Assembly: GCF_000350225.1 (NCBI RefSeq)
Contig: NW_005179042.1
Coordinates: 1-64,000, forward strand
From: Chondrus crispus
Taxonomy: Eukaryota; Rhodophyta; Florideophyceae; Gigartinales; Gigartinaceae
DNA: 64,000 bases
Reading direction: 5' to 3'
Shown here: piece after piece, positions 23,325 to 34,833 of the stretch
Position numbering within the stretch: position 1 is the stretch's first letter
Layout: each line of letters begins with the position of its first letter
The notes under the pieces: generated by a model
Database searches by the model: none
What the model saw: the letters and a program-made list of their open reading frames with translations, nothing else
Told to the model about the DNA's origin: nothing
Translations under genes and position numbers: made by a program

Positions 23325-23337
23325 GGTCGGGACACCA
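23325..23337 (-). promoter_or_regulatory. Primer-binding site of gypsy 2 (arm B copy)
   Basis: Minus-strand TGGTGTCCCGACC next to the LTR end, identical to 13036-13048. Confidence 0.65.
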
Positions 23338-23338
23338 C

Positions 23339-24005
23339 TGTAGCATAAACACCCCTACCGGGAGGGGTGTATGCACAGCTCGACGGAGACCCTGTCCGAG
23401 GGTGAGAAGACGGGGAAGCAGGACACCAGCGGACACCAGCTAACGAGACTGGGCAGCGGGCCCGGGTAGCGTAGAAGAGCGGGGACGGTCGAGGACGCAC
23501 GCACGCGCGGGCCGATCTACGCCTCGACGCCCTAGAGCAGCGCTGGGTAACGATCCAGCGCTGACGGTCGAAGGCTTGCGATCGTGCGGGCGCATCTTCT
23601 ACCTGCGTCGGTCCCTTCTAACGCGCGCTGAACGGGATGCGCGCGTTTAGAATAAGCTGGGAGTCTCCCCTTGGTCGACGGTGGTAGACAAGTCCGTGGT
23701 TGTCCCCCTCCACCGCCGCCGGTCCGCTCCATATTTAATATACAAAGTAATGTAACCTAACACTACAGTAGCTTGGTACTATACTGTAATACTGTCACCT
23801 GTGTCGAGGCTGACAGTACACGTAGTACCCGTTTGTGGGCGTCTCGCTCGCGCGCGGCACACATGTGCACGTGTATGCGCGTGTCCCTCGTACCCGTCGT
23901 GGACAGATAGACCCCCGCGGTAGTACTGTAGGGCATCGGGATCAACAGTATTGGATCCCGTTGTTCATCTAATCTAACCTAAAGCCCCCAGGGGGTTATA
24001 TTACA
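23339..24005 (-). repeat. Gypsy 2 5' LTR, uninterrupted (arm B)
   Basis: 667-bp LTR on minus, TGTAATATAACC...TTTATGCTACA. It shows the empty site of the Harbinger insertion of arm A (around TTA at 23754), which fixes both LTR length and the TTA target duplication. Confidence 0.9.
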
Positions 24006-24150
24006 GAAATGGTACGCGCCAGGCCCCCTAACAAATTAATGCACTCGAAAACCATGGGCACAGCGGGAAGTCGCTGTCAAGTTTGGGATTGTGAACAGTT
24101 CAGTAACAGCTTGGATGAAGCAATCAAATCAGATCCTTACCGCTAAAAGT

Positions 24151-26037
24151 ATGGATCCAGTCATGCAAAAGAGAAAAAGGTTAAAGACAGGATCGCATCC
24201 GGAGCTCTAGAATGCATTGACAGTTTATATTAACGATGTAACTCCGTATTTTCACAACGAGTCCCCGTTTCGGGAGAGTATCGTTTGCGGAAAGGCATTG
24301 CATATACGAGACATGACGGTATTCCGGTTGACAAAATGAGCCGCACTGGTTGACAACGCGGAGAGCAGGGATCGACTCCTTGCCGATGCAAGGCAGTTGT
24401 AAACTTTTGGTGCAAAGCATGGTTTTTACACTCGCTACGCACGTCGAAATGGGATTCCAAGGCGAAAAGAGCCGGGATCTCAACAAACTTTGACCGCGAA
24501 TTTGTGGAGAAAGCTCGACATGAAATAGAAAAGGAGGCAGCCCAATATCCTCTCTCATGCATTATGAACACTGATGAGGTTGCAGTGCTGTACGGACCTC
24601 TGCCAAATCGGTCATTTTCGCAGAATGGGACTCCTTATGAGCGGATAAAGGATCGCCTTGCAGCAGTTCTGACTGGATTTGCTGATGGCTCGGAGGCCCC
24701 CTTATGGCGAAACGCCTGTTGAACCGTTGTCGGAGATGAGTTTACTGTGTGCAGTAAACGACGTTGTTCGCTGTTGACGATGGAGTGTCGTGGTTGCTGT
24801 CCCGGCGTTGGTCCGAAAGCCAGGGTTGTATCTAAATCTATCACTAGAACTAGATCTAGACTGGATCAGCTAACCTGTGCTGATCAGCTGCTGTGACGTG
24901 TACATGTAGACCTGTATTCACGTATACCGAACAGAGACAGAGTGAGAACTGCCCACGCGTTACACCCCTTACCATAATTTGAAAGTCACATCGCCCCAGA
25001 AGCTTTTCAAGACACTTCAACGGGCCCAGGGATCTGAACATCTACTACAAGTCTAAACCTAATTCTTGAATCATAAAAACATTTTGGAGAAATGTCGTGC
25101 AGGGGTTTGACAAATTTTCCCAACGCCAAGGCAAAACATTTGTTGACATTGTCGCTAACTGTTCAGCTCATAACATAGATAACGGTGGATTTGCCAATTT
25201 CCAATGTTCTTTTCTAACTCTAAATTTGACCTCCCATTTGCAGCCCGCGGATGCTGTGGCTGGTCGTTCGTTCAAGTGTCATTTCCTCGATATCTTGCCC
25301 GTCATATATTGGAATCGATTGAAGGACAATTGTCGAAAGAACCTTCCGCTCGCGAATCTTTTAATATTTGCAAAGTTGTTAGTGTCTATGATGGCGTTGT
25401 TTTAATGTCCAAAGCACGGGATCTGGTTCCCGAGAGTGTGGTGTTGAACTCGTGGATTAAGAAGGACATACTTCCTCCGTTTTTAAAAGAAAATATAATA
25501 ACGCGCAAGAAAAATGGGCCGGGATACGTGCAAGCAGCACTTCGAGCTCCCACAGCACCATCGTCTTGACAATGCCGAGAGGAGTGCGAGAAAGAGGCTG
25601 AAGTGACTCGTTATCGAGGCTAATTATACGTCTTGGCACAGCCGTACTGTGCAGGAAGCATAAAAATTACGGGGCTAATGATGGCGTTACTGTAGAGGAA
25701 GAGGACGATGTTAAGGGTTTTCTAACTGAGGAACTGACGGAGCTGGCTTGTAATGGGGTGGTTGGCGAAGTCGATATTGATAGCGTTGATCGCTTGATAG
25801 ATGCTGAAAGTAGTCTTCCTTTGCCAGCAACTGTTACAGAACGGACGGCTTTTTGTCAAGCTATCGATCTTGGGTTGGGGAGGGGGGGGGGTTACGGCAT
25901 TCAACGGTACAAAATACGACCAATTTAATGGTGATATAGTCTCGGAGGATGATGCCTCTACGGTTCCAGCAGAAGGGCAAGCAGGACGCAAACCGTCCCT
26001 ATTTCGGTACCACGCAGCACTGGAAGCTCTTTCAAAA
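24151..26037 (+). pseudogene. Tigger/pogo-like DDE_1 transposase remnant (arm B), main part
   Basis: Same gene as 250-2204, here on plus. The start ATG at 24151 is followed by a basic MDPVMQKRKRLKTG. Frames then change with stops in the DNA-binding part. Motifs: NTDE at ~24570 (first Asp), LPNRSFSQNGTPYERIKDR, a 260-bp insert (24705-24964), SHRPRSFSRHFNG (~25000), VDIVANCSAHN (~25150, second Asp), then SFVQVSFPRYL in a shifted frame and SWIKKDILPP. The acidic tail is cut at 26037 by copia 2 and continues at 42371. Dead by several stops and frameshifts. Confidence 0.8.
24705..24964 (+). mobile_element. 260-bp solo-LTR-like insertion inside the transposase (arm B)
   Basis: Starts TGGCGAAACG and ends GCGTTACA, with CCCCTTA on each side. 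Counterpart of 1394-1653. Confidence 0.55.
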
Positions 26038-26410
26038 AGTTGAGATGTCCCCAGCATGCTTAGGATTACGCAGGTGAAATGAACTAGGACTCTGGATGGA
26101 GCAAGAGAATGCTTCAGGACAGAACACTTGAATCACGGATAGTTTCGCACAGTAGAAAATCGTCCGATTGGGTAACAATATGTCTAGCGACCATTGTGAA
26201 GTATCCAGGCCAGTTCCTGCCATTGCAACTGACCTGGACGTACTGTGTCGTCAGTTCGCAGGTTTATGACGACGGGATCAGTAGGATAGTATATATGTAC
26301 TTCTATGCCCTACTCAAAGTAAAGGAGTCACCACACTACCTGAAGGTCCAGCACCTCTGTTTCTCATAAGGCCGTTGTTCCCCGTCCTAACAAGTCGTGC
26401 TGCGCCAAGT
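26038..26410 (+). repeat. 5' LTR of copia 2
   Basis: 373-bp repeat, AGTTGAGATG...GCGCCAAGT. The ends are not the usual TG...CA, but equal LTR length, the target duplication and the adjacent primer site support these limits. TATATATG near 26291 could be a core promoter. Confidence 0.88.
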
Positions 26411-26428
26411 GGTTATGGGCCCAGCGCC
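26411..26428 (+). promoter_or_regulatory. Primer-binding site of copia 2 (half-tRNA-iMet)
   Basis: GGTTATGGGCCCAGCGCC follows the LTR directly. Its complement GGCGCTGGGCCCATAACC is the anticodon stem-loop region of eukaryotic initiator tRNA-Met, with the CAU anticodon. Drosophila copia uses the same part of the tRNA after cleavage in the anticodon loop. Confidence 0.85.
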
Positions 26429-26499
26429 AGCCACTCCCACATTCTTGTCGTTGTAATAGCCGGCAAAGATTTCAAGAAGGGCTTACTTGAACACTCGTC

Positions 26500-27068
26500 A
26501 TGGAAGAAAGCAAAACTGTGTTTAAGTTTAAGGGAGAACCTGTGGAGGACTTCTTCTTGTGGCAAGCGAGAACCGAGGCCGCCTTGGAAGATCGTGCAGC
26601 GTGGAGCGTAGTAGAAACCGATATGGTCGGATCAGGGACTAACAACCTTGATGAAGAAGAGAGCAAGAATGTTGCCAAAGCCAGAGCTACGATAATGCAG
26701 GGCCTCGACGATAACCCTCTTCGGCTCTGCATACAAGACAGAAGTAATCCATACAAAATGTGGAAAACCTTACAAGATAGGTATGCTGTCGTGAATGTAG
26801 CCACAAGGGTCCAACTACAGTATCAGCTTTCAAAGCTGTCATATCGATCCCAGAGAATGACTGAGTACATTGATGAGTTTCAGTCATTGTTTAACCGGAT
26901 GCACGCAGCAAAAATCGACATTGCCGAGGAGATGAAGCTTGCTAACTTACTTGCATCTTTCGGGGATAAGTCCAAATCCTCGTTTGGGTATATCGTTGCA
27001 TCGTTGCAAAGCAATGACAAGTTGACATGGGAAACCGCCACTGCCAGGTTGATTCAGGAGTACAATGA
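26500..27068 (+). pseudogene. copia 2 Gag, 5' part
   Basis: Gag of the UBN2/DUF4219 type from ATG 26500 (MEESKTVFKFKGEP). Helical capsid motifs include ALEDRAAWSVVE, YKMWKTLQDRYA, MTEYIDEFQSLFNRM and LLASFGDKSKSS. The gypsy insertion cuts it after the codon for Asn/Glu in LIQEYN; reading resumes in the same frame at 38489, so gag was open when gypsy 1 landed. Confidence 0.88.
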
Positions 27069-27718
27069 TGTAGTGCACTGTACTCGGTACCGGGACAGCT
27101 GTCCTAATCTCACCAAAATCGCGCTCGCTGCCACCACATGTACCACGGGTACACGTGGACTCCTGTCTCTCTGCCGGACCATACCGGTGGACACGTGTGA
27201 GCCCTCTGCCGCCTGTCGGGTCAATGGGGGCCGTGACTTGGTCCCCTCGGGGCTACACCCGTTATATTCTAGTTACTCTAAATTACAGTATAATTTAGCT
27301 TCGCCATGACGGCGACGGGGACTATATAGTCAACCCGATGATGATCAAAGTAAAGAGGTACGAAGCCTCGGGTCTTTTACCTTGGTTTCTGGATTCCAGG
27401 TTGTAGCCTCGACTCGGTACTGGCTCGCCCATACCGACCGAGCCATCTACAACCCCTGGAATCCCAACTGCCTTCCCCGCGCGCGTCGACCCCAACCGCG
27501 CGAGCGCTACGTTAATTACTGTGCTGTCCGTTCTGTTAGTTCTGTTTTTCCTTTAATTCACCCTGTCTATTGCTGACTACGTTGCTACTTTCCTACCGTG
27601 CAAGCCGCGCCCGGATCCCGGTTCCGGTCATCCACCGGGTGGTCTCCCGAATTTCCTTACGCGTCCGAACGCGCGTCGCTCTGCCTACAGCCGCCACCCG
27701 TGGCTGTAGTGCACGACA
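27069..27718 (+). repeat. 5' LTR of gypsy 1
   Basis: 650 bp, TGTAGTGCACTG...GTGCACGACA. It contains ACACGTG palindromes near 27140-27200 and an AT-rich TATAATTTAGC near 27290. Confidence 0.93.
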
Positions 27719-27721
27719 TTT

Positions 27722-27733
27722 TGGTCTCCCGAC
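27722..27733 (+). promoter_or_regulatory. Primer-binding site of gypsy 1 (tRNA-Tyr type)
   Basis: TGGTCTCCCGAC, then TTAGAAG, three bases after the LTR. Confidence 0.65.
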
Positions 27734-27853
27734 TTAGAAGCAGTCGATACTCTCGTGCACCCGAGTGTCCTCTTTCTTCCCTGACCGACTTTCCCTTTCT
27801 ATCTCTCCTACCTACGCTTTTCCCTCACGCACCGATCGTTAGGTGTATTCGCC

Positions 27854-29932
27854 ATGGTGACCGGCTCCGAGTCGTCCCATGACACTCGTCCGAGAGACGT
27901 CCCAGCGCCCGTTGCGGCGTGGATCACGCGGAACCGCCGCGAAGGACTCCGTGAAGCCGAGAGGTTCTCTCTCAACTTAATCGAGGAGAAACTCAACTCG
28001 CACACCGCCAAGATACGCGAGATGTTGGACAGCCTTGTTGCTGGTAAGATCGCCGCTCAGGCGGAGGTACAGTCCCAACAGGGACGTGATCGCCTCGCCG
28101 CACTAGAAGGCGTTCTAACTCGAGCGTGGCAGAAAGACATCGGGTCCACCGTCGACGAGACGCTTCTTCCCCTACGGGAGGAAGTAAACCGCCTGACGCA
28201 GGAAGTCAACGACCTCCGTCGGCGTAACCTCGCCTTGGAAACGGCGCAGACACGACCCCTCCCCGGTAGACCGGACGAGTCGACCGCGTCGAAGCCAAGA
28301 CCCAACCCGCAGTTAAATGCGTTACAACCGTTGGACGAAAATCTACTGTTCGCCGACGTCACGAAGTCGGCTCTCACGGCCGCCGGGATCCCGTTCCCCG
28401 ATCCCCTGACGATGGAGGGACACCGAGATCCGACCGCGGACCTAGCGGCCGCCCGAGGCCCGTCACCAAGATCGTCTCGCGACAAGAAGGTCAAGACCGA
28501 AGGCCACCGTCACAAGTCCGGCCACGGAAGCCGACCTGAACCGGAGAATTTCTCCGGTTACTCGGGGGGATCCCCGCCCTCAGCTTCAGAATCCGACTCC
28601 GATTCGGACTCCGAAGCCGAGGCATTCACGGTACCACAACCGACCTTCGGCCCTAAAGCGAAGGGTGTCACGGTGTGGAAACCGACCAAACATCGCTTCC
28701 GCGGCGCGTGTAACTATCGAGCTTACCGTCTCGTGAATACCGACCCCACCGTCGATGCAAAGGTGTACGCCACGACGCGTAAGCGCGTGCAATATCTCCT
28801 CGTCGTAATGGGAGAGTACAAGTTTAACGGGTCCGACCCGATCAAAGTCATCAGCTTTTTGGCTAGATGTAAGGAGAATTTCGACAACGCAGAAATGTCG
28901 GAGGCAATGGCTCTAATGGCCTTGCCGCATCTTCTCAACCCGCCGGCGAAGGAGGCGTACGAATCCCATCGAGGATATTTCCGACGCAATCAAGGGATTG
29001 CGTCGTGGCCAGCAGCAGTGAACTGGTTGCTTCGTACGTATGCTACGAATATTCAGATCGAGCAAGCGCTCTCTGTGGTCCGGGATTTACGCCAAAAACC
29101 CGGCGAAGTGGAGACCGAGTATGCGACTCGTATGTTAACCGCCCTCGCGCGCTGTGGGGACATCCATTCCCCCTATGAACGCACTACCCTGTTCATAGAG
29201 GGCCTCCTTCCGGCGATCAAGCCGTTGGTGCTCCAAGCAAGGGAGAATCGCCCCCGATCCTCATTCGAAGACACGGTGGCGGAAGCCCGCGCTCAAGGGG
29301 CGGCCTACCGCGCGCAGACGGCTGGCGGAAGAAGACGCGTCGACTTCGCGAGACCCGCCGCCAAGCAAGTGTTAGCGATGGCGGACAGTATGCCCTCATC
29401 GACAACCGCGGGTCTGACCCCGAGCTATCATACCGGCCTGGACGCCGAGAACTTCCTCGCCAATGACGAGCCATTCGCCGCCGCAGCTGGGTCCCCCGCA
29501 TTTCCCACCGAGGGATCCTCATTCAACGACAAGGATTCGTTGTTCTACAGAGAGCGGCGGCCGACCTACAAGGACTCGCCCCGGCTCCCGAGACCGCGCG
29601 AGAAGTCTCCCGGGTGGGCCGGTCGAGAGGGAACCCGGGATATGAAGACACCTTCCCCGCAAATCATCTGTTACACCTGCTACAAAGTCGGGGATCATAT
29701 TAACCCCGACTGTAGCATGAAGGTGCGCGATGTGTCGCTCGTCCCTCATAATTTTGAGAAGCTCACGGCGGCACAGAAGGCCCGTGTTCCGGCAGACGCG
29801 TACTTGCGCGCGGTAGCCCTCCTCAGTTTCGAGGCGAATCGGCTGATCGCACCCGTCTTGCCGTCGAAGTCTCCCTCCGCGTCGGAAAATTCAAGCCCCC
29901 CGAGCGGTGAAACCCCCTCTCCGAAGAACTAG
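27854..29932 (+). CDS. gag: Gypsy 1 Gag
   Basis: 692-residue Gag from ATG 27854 (MVTGSESSHD, context GCCATGG). The N-terminal third is a charged coiled coil (TQEVNDLRRRNLALE). A Ser/Asp/Glu-rich linker lies near 245-260. The capsid-like Retrotrans_gag region (about 300-470) includes VISFLARCKENF, SWPAAVNWLLRTY and YERTTLFIEGLLP. A zinc-knuckle-like motif starts at residue 606: CYTCYKVGDHINPDC, which is CX2CX5HX4C, one residue longer than the canonical CX2CX4HX4C. The frame is intact. Pol lies in the -1 frame and its frame is open from 29911, so the two overlap by about 22 bases around a C5 run (29913-29917). Confidence 0.93.
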   Translation: MVTGSESSHDTRPRDVPAPVAAWITRNRREGLREAERFSLNLIEEKLNSHTAKIREMLDSLVAGKIAAQAEVQSQQGRDRLAALEGVLTRAWQKDIGSTVDETLLPLREEVNRLTQEVNDLRRRNLALETAQTRPLPGRPDESTASKPRPNPQLNALQPLDENLLFADVTKSALTAAGIPFPDPLTMEGHRDPTADLAAARGPSPRSSRDKKVKTEGHRHKSGHGSRPEPENFSGYSGGSPPSASESDSDSDSEAEAFTVPQPTFGPKAKGVTVWKPTKHRFRGACNYRAYRLVNTDPTVDAKVYATTRKRVQYLLVVMGEYKFNGSDPIKVISFLARCKENFDNAEMSEAMALMALPHLLNPPAKEAYESHRGYFRRNQGIASWPAAVNWLLRTYATNIQIEQALSVVRDLRQKPGEVETEYATRMLTALARCGDIHSPYERTTLFIEGLLPAIKPLVLQARENRPRSSFEDTVAEARAQGAAYRAQTAGGRRRVDFARPAAKQVLAMADSMPSSTTAGLTPSYHTGLDAENFLANDEPFAAAAGSPAFPTEGSSFNDKDSLFYRERRPTYKDSPRLPRPREKSPGWAGREGTRDMKTPSPQIICYTCYKVGDHINPDCSMKVRDVSLVPHNFEKLTAAQKARVPADAYLRAVALLSFEANRLIAPVLPSKSPSASENSSPPSGETPSPKN

Positions 29933-30015
29933 GAGACCCACAGCTGAAAATCGCTGACATTCCATCGCGGAGACACGCTCGCCAAGCGAGTCCCTCCAAC
30001 CCCGATCCGACGGGC

Positions 30016-33000
30016 ATGGGGACGCTCCGCCGACCGTGGCGTCTTAACAACGGGAGGCGCTCCCCCGACGACAAGGCCGTCGAGCCAGTTTGTACACTGT
30101 CTCGACGTAATTACAAGGTCTACGCCGACCTTGGGATCATCACCTCCATCATGGTGCGTCAACTCACCATCCTGGACACGGGTGCCGGCTCCAATTTTGT
30201 CCGCACCGACACCCTGCCCAAAGGATGGGAGCGCTTAGTCGAACCGGGGGATGTCCCGACGATCGCTGACGCGAATGGGCGGCCGTTACGAACAAGCGGG
30301 ACCATCACCCTCGTTGTTCGACTAGCCACTCGCACCATGAAATGCAAGTTCATCGTGTGCGAGCGCCTGGCAGCTCCCGTCATCCTGGGCTGTGACTTTA
30401 ACGACAAGTTTGTCGAGGCCATCTATCCACGTCGGAAGGTGGTCGAGCTCGATGATGGGACGAAAATCCCCATCGTGAGAAAACCGGCAACTCGTCGAGC
30501 CGAAGCACCTCCGCTCCCCTCGGAGCAGGAGTATGAAAACGACCCGGGTCGAGTTTCCCCCAAACTCAAGGTCTCTCGTCCGGTTATCATACCACCCGAG
30601 ACGCAAGCCTGGGTGCATGTCGCCAACGGTCGCACGGGTCTTTCCGTTTTGGAACCCAACCCGCAGTTATATGCGAAACACCGCGTCTCCCTGTCGAATG
30701 GGGTTGCGCACATCACCGCACTTCGAGAGTTCAAGGTCTTGGTAGCCAACTTCGCCTCCGCACCCAAGCGCCTCTCGAAGAACCAGGTGCTGGGGTACGT
30801 TACCCCTCATCCGCGTGCCATGATACGCACCGCGATGCCTCTCGACGCCCTCCTAGCGGCGGAATTTACAGAAGGGGACAAGCCCCAATCTGAGAAGGGG
30901 GAGGAGCTTCCCCCGGCTTCGTCGAAGGAAGAACCCCAAGAAATTGATGCTGTCTCCCTCCAACATCTGCCGTCGCATGTCCGCACTCGAGTACGTGACA
31001 TGCTTACGCCGTACTCCCGTATGTGGAGTGGCGATCTCGGGGAAGTCCGGGCTACGCAGCACCGGATCGAACTCAACCCCGGCTCGAAGCCGTTTCGATG
31101 TCAGCCATATCGGGCTGGACCTCGGTCTCGACAAGCCGAACAAGACGCCGTGGATGGGATGATCTCAAGCGGGGTCATCTCCCGATCACAATCAGAATGG
31201 GCATCCCCGGTGGTTCTCATTCCCAAACCGGACGGATCCCTCCGTTTCTGCGTCGATTACAGACGTTTGAACGCGATGACAGTACGGGACACTTACCCGA
31301 TTCCTCGCATGGACGAGTGTCTGGACTCGGTCGGCGAAGCGAACGTGTTCACAACTCTAGATTGTAACTCGGGTTATTGGCAAATCCCCGTTGCGGAAGA
31401 AGACCGTCCGAAAACCACGTTCACGTGTCATGCCGGTACTTATCAATTTAACCGAATGCCGTTCGGGCTAATGAATGCGCCCGCCACATTCCAACGGATG
31501 TTGGACATTCTCCTCGCTGTATACCGATGGAAGAGCTGCCTCATCTATCTAGATGACATTATCATATTCTCGAAAGATTATGAAACTCATCTCAAGGATG
31601 TCAAGGTTATTCTCTCTGCGTTACAACAAGAGGGGTTATCACTGAAACTGAACAAGTGTAAATTCTTTCAGGACTCCGTGGAGTACCTGGGCCACATCAT
31701 TCGACCCGGGGAACTTCATGTTCACCCGAAGAATGTCTCGGCTTTGGCCGAGGCCAAGCCGCCACGAACCCAGACCGAGCTCCGCTCGTTTCTGGGTATG
31801 TGTAACGTGTACCGACGTTTCGTCGACCACTTCGCCAAGATTGCGGCGCCGTTGACGTCCATGCTCAAAAAGGGAGAGCCCGATCGGCTCCCCGATCTGG
31901 ACGAAGATCGCAGGTCTGCCTTCGAAGCTCTGAAGACTTGCCTGATTTCCCCGCCGATCTTGCGACTACCGCGGCTGGGGCTACCGTATTCCCTCGACAC
32001 GGATGCATCCGACGCACAACTCGGTTGCACGTTATTACAGCAACACGAGGATGGTAACAGATACCCTGTCGGGTTCTGGTCGCGAACGCTCTCGTCGGCG
32101 GAAAGAAATCACTCCACGACGTAGAGAGAATGTTTGGCCATCGTGTGGGCCATTCAGACGCTGCGTCCTTACTTGGAACGCGAGCGATTTACGGTCAACA
32201 CCGACCATCATTCCCTTCGCTGGTTAATGAATCTCGCCGACGCAAGCGGGCGTTTAGCACGGTGGCGCTTGCGCCTAGCCGAGTTTGACTTCGACGTCAC
32301 GTACGTGAAGGGCCTCAAGAATTGTCTCGCCGACGCCCTCAGTAGAATACCGTCTACAGGGGGCACAACCGTCCCCATCGACGAAGAAATACCGTGCTTC
32401 TCCGTTTTGGAGTTTCACGAAGACAAGCCGGAAGTGGAACCCGAGGAGTGGGACGACGACATTCACGACGGATGCTTCGCCCTCGCCCCCCCGGCTTCCA
32501 AGACCGCAATTACACACGACGAGATTGTACTCGCTCAGCACTCCGACCCGTTCTGTAAGGAGATCGCTTCCCATCTTAAGAAGGGGGAGGGTGTGGCCCA
32601 AATTCGCCTCTCCAAGTTCTTCATGAACAAGGAAGGGGTACTTTGTCGGAAAGCGCACCTTGACGGTGTTGAGCAAATCGTCGTACCAACCACTCTGCGC
32701 GAGCGAGTGTTGTATATGGCGCATTACCCCGCCGCCTCGGGACACCCCGGAGGCAGGCGTCTGTTCTACACATTAAGACAACGGTACTACTGGCCGAGTA
32801 TGTCCGTCGACGCATACGCCACAGTGAGAAGGTGCTCCGACTGTGCGAAAGCCCGCATTAAATTGCGTAAGCACAACGCGAAGTTGAAAACGTTCCCTCC
32901 GATGGGACCCTTGGAGTTTATCGCTATTGACATCCTAGGCGAACTCCCCAGAACACCAAGAGGCAATCGATACCTCTTGGTAATATCTGATCGTTACTCA

Positions 33001-34833
33001 AAGCTGACCCGAACGGTACCGCTTAAGAGAATTACCGCCGAGACCGTTGCTCAGGCGTTCGTCACACACTGGGTCTTCGTATACGGAGCCCCAGTGAAGC
33101 TACTCTCCGACAATGGGAGTCAATTCACGTCAAGGTTCTTCCTTGCCGTGTGCAAAATCCTTCGCGTTGAAAGCGTGTTCACCACAGCTTATCACCCACA
33201 AGCTAATGGACAAGTGGAGAGGTTCAACCGCACCCTGGTGTCCTCCCTACGGCACTACCTAGCCGACAACCAACGCGATTGGGACCAGTTCACCGACGCG
33301 CTAACCTACGGTTACAATTGTACCGTGAATCGCATGATCGGTATGAAGCCGTTTGACCTTGTTTTATCCCGGACACCGGCGCCGCTTTCCATCCAACAGA
33401 CCCCTATACTGGAACAGGATGTCTCGCGGACGCAATATAAGCTCCGTTTCTTAACGTGGCTACGCGGGCTAATGTCAACAGCCCGCGACACGCTGCTCGC
33501 CGGTCAAGACCGCTATAAACGCGATTTCGACAAGAGATTGCGAACGCCGACACCGCAATACGAAATAGGTGATCAAGTCCTCATCGAGCGAGAGACATCC
33601 CTGCGAGTGGATGAGAAGACGGATAAGGACCGGGTCAATAACAAGTTAGCCCCTCGAACGGAAGGGCCGTTTCCGGTGGTGGCCCTAGACGAGCATACAG
33701 TGACCATTGTCCGGACTACAGGCCTGAAAGATAGAGTCTCGAGAGACCGCATTGTGAAAGCTCCCCCACTACGGACCATAACCGCCGACGCCGAACCCTC
33801 GTCACCTACGCCAACCGACGGCGACGCATCTACCTTCATCCCCGCCGAGGCACCTCCCTGCCCGCTGCGAGACGACCTCGGCACAGGTAACCCCGATATA
33901 TCTCCGCCAAGGTCAACAGACCTTGAGGACCAAGACACTACTCGCGATAAGAACGAGATCGAAAACGCGACGCCGGGCGCGAAAGCAGCACGACCTTCAA
34001 GGTCGAAATCAATTACCCAGCCCAAAGGGGGCCCTCCTGCATCGGGATTACTGCACGCTCTCCGAGGCGGCACGCACGCCCGGGTCATTTCCCAATTGAG
34101 CAGGAGATCCGCTACTGTAGGCGAAGGATCCGTGTCCACGGAGGGACTCCCTCCCCCACGGCTACAGTCACGGTTAGAGTTGCCTGGTCGCCGCGGCACG
34201 CATGCCCTGGAGAGGAGGTGTACCAGAACAAGCCCCCGGCGAGCGACCGGCGCCCCGGACGGCGATAAGTCACCAAGCGAACGAACGCGTACCCTCACCG
34301 CTACGCCACAGGACACGTGGACACGGGACCCGGGAAAAATTCGAAAGCAACTATCCCCGACCGAGCCCGCCGCACCGGCGGTGACCGCGGACTCCACTCG
34401 CTGCCCCAATGAGACGCCGTCGGGTACAGAGGAGATCGCCGGGAGGTACGTCGCTAAATTTGCGTCTATGTGCACCTTCGGTCAACCCCTCCCCCTGTCC
34501 CCGGGGAGCCCTCCTCACCGGTCAACCGCGGCTGATTCCTCATATCAACTCGCGTCAAACACGCCCGCTGAGGCGACGAAACGACCTCCTTCCCCTACAG
34601 AGGAGGCCCCGCCGACCTACGTGGTTGAGGCGCTGACGGGGCACAAGCCGGGACCGGACGGGATACCACTCTTCCGAGTCCGTTGGTACGGATACACCGT
34701 GAACGATGACACCTGGGAACCCGCAAATTACATCGATTACAATACCGTTGTGCGGTTTTGCAAGCGCAAGCGCCTCCCCACCCCGGAACTCCACTTATGG
34801 ACCACCCCGGACAGCGTGGGGGTCGACAACTAG
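30016..34833 (+). pseudogene. pol: Gypsy 1 Pol with chromodomain, one internal TAG
   Basis: A polyprotein of about 1,600 codons. Protease: LTILDTGAGSNF (Asp54). Reverse transcriptase: FCVDYRRLN, YPIPRMDECLD, FGLMNAPATFQ and YLDD at residues 511-514. RNase H starts with LDTDASD and is cut by a TAG at 32122-32124 in the place of a usual Glu codon (TT-stop-RECLAIVWA); reading continues in the same frame. Integrase: HHCC finger (HYPAASGH, CSDC), IAIDILG, LLSDNGSQF, HPQANGQVERFN. Near the end YVVEALTGHK...FRVRWYGY...DDTWEP is a chromodomain, which in chromoviruses guides integration to marked chromatin. Pol may start upstream of ATG 30016 by frameshift from Gag. The lone stop could be a new lesion, a recoding site or an error. 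Confidence 0.93.

Noticed and set aside
33573..34475. 300-codon minus frame opposite the end of gypsy 1 pol
   Set aside because: It mirrors the low-complexity linker before the chromodomain and has no start context or motif; a shadow of pol.
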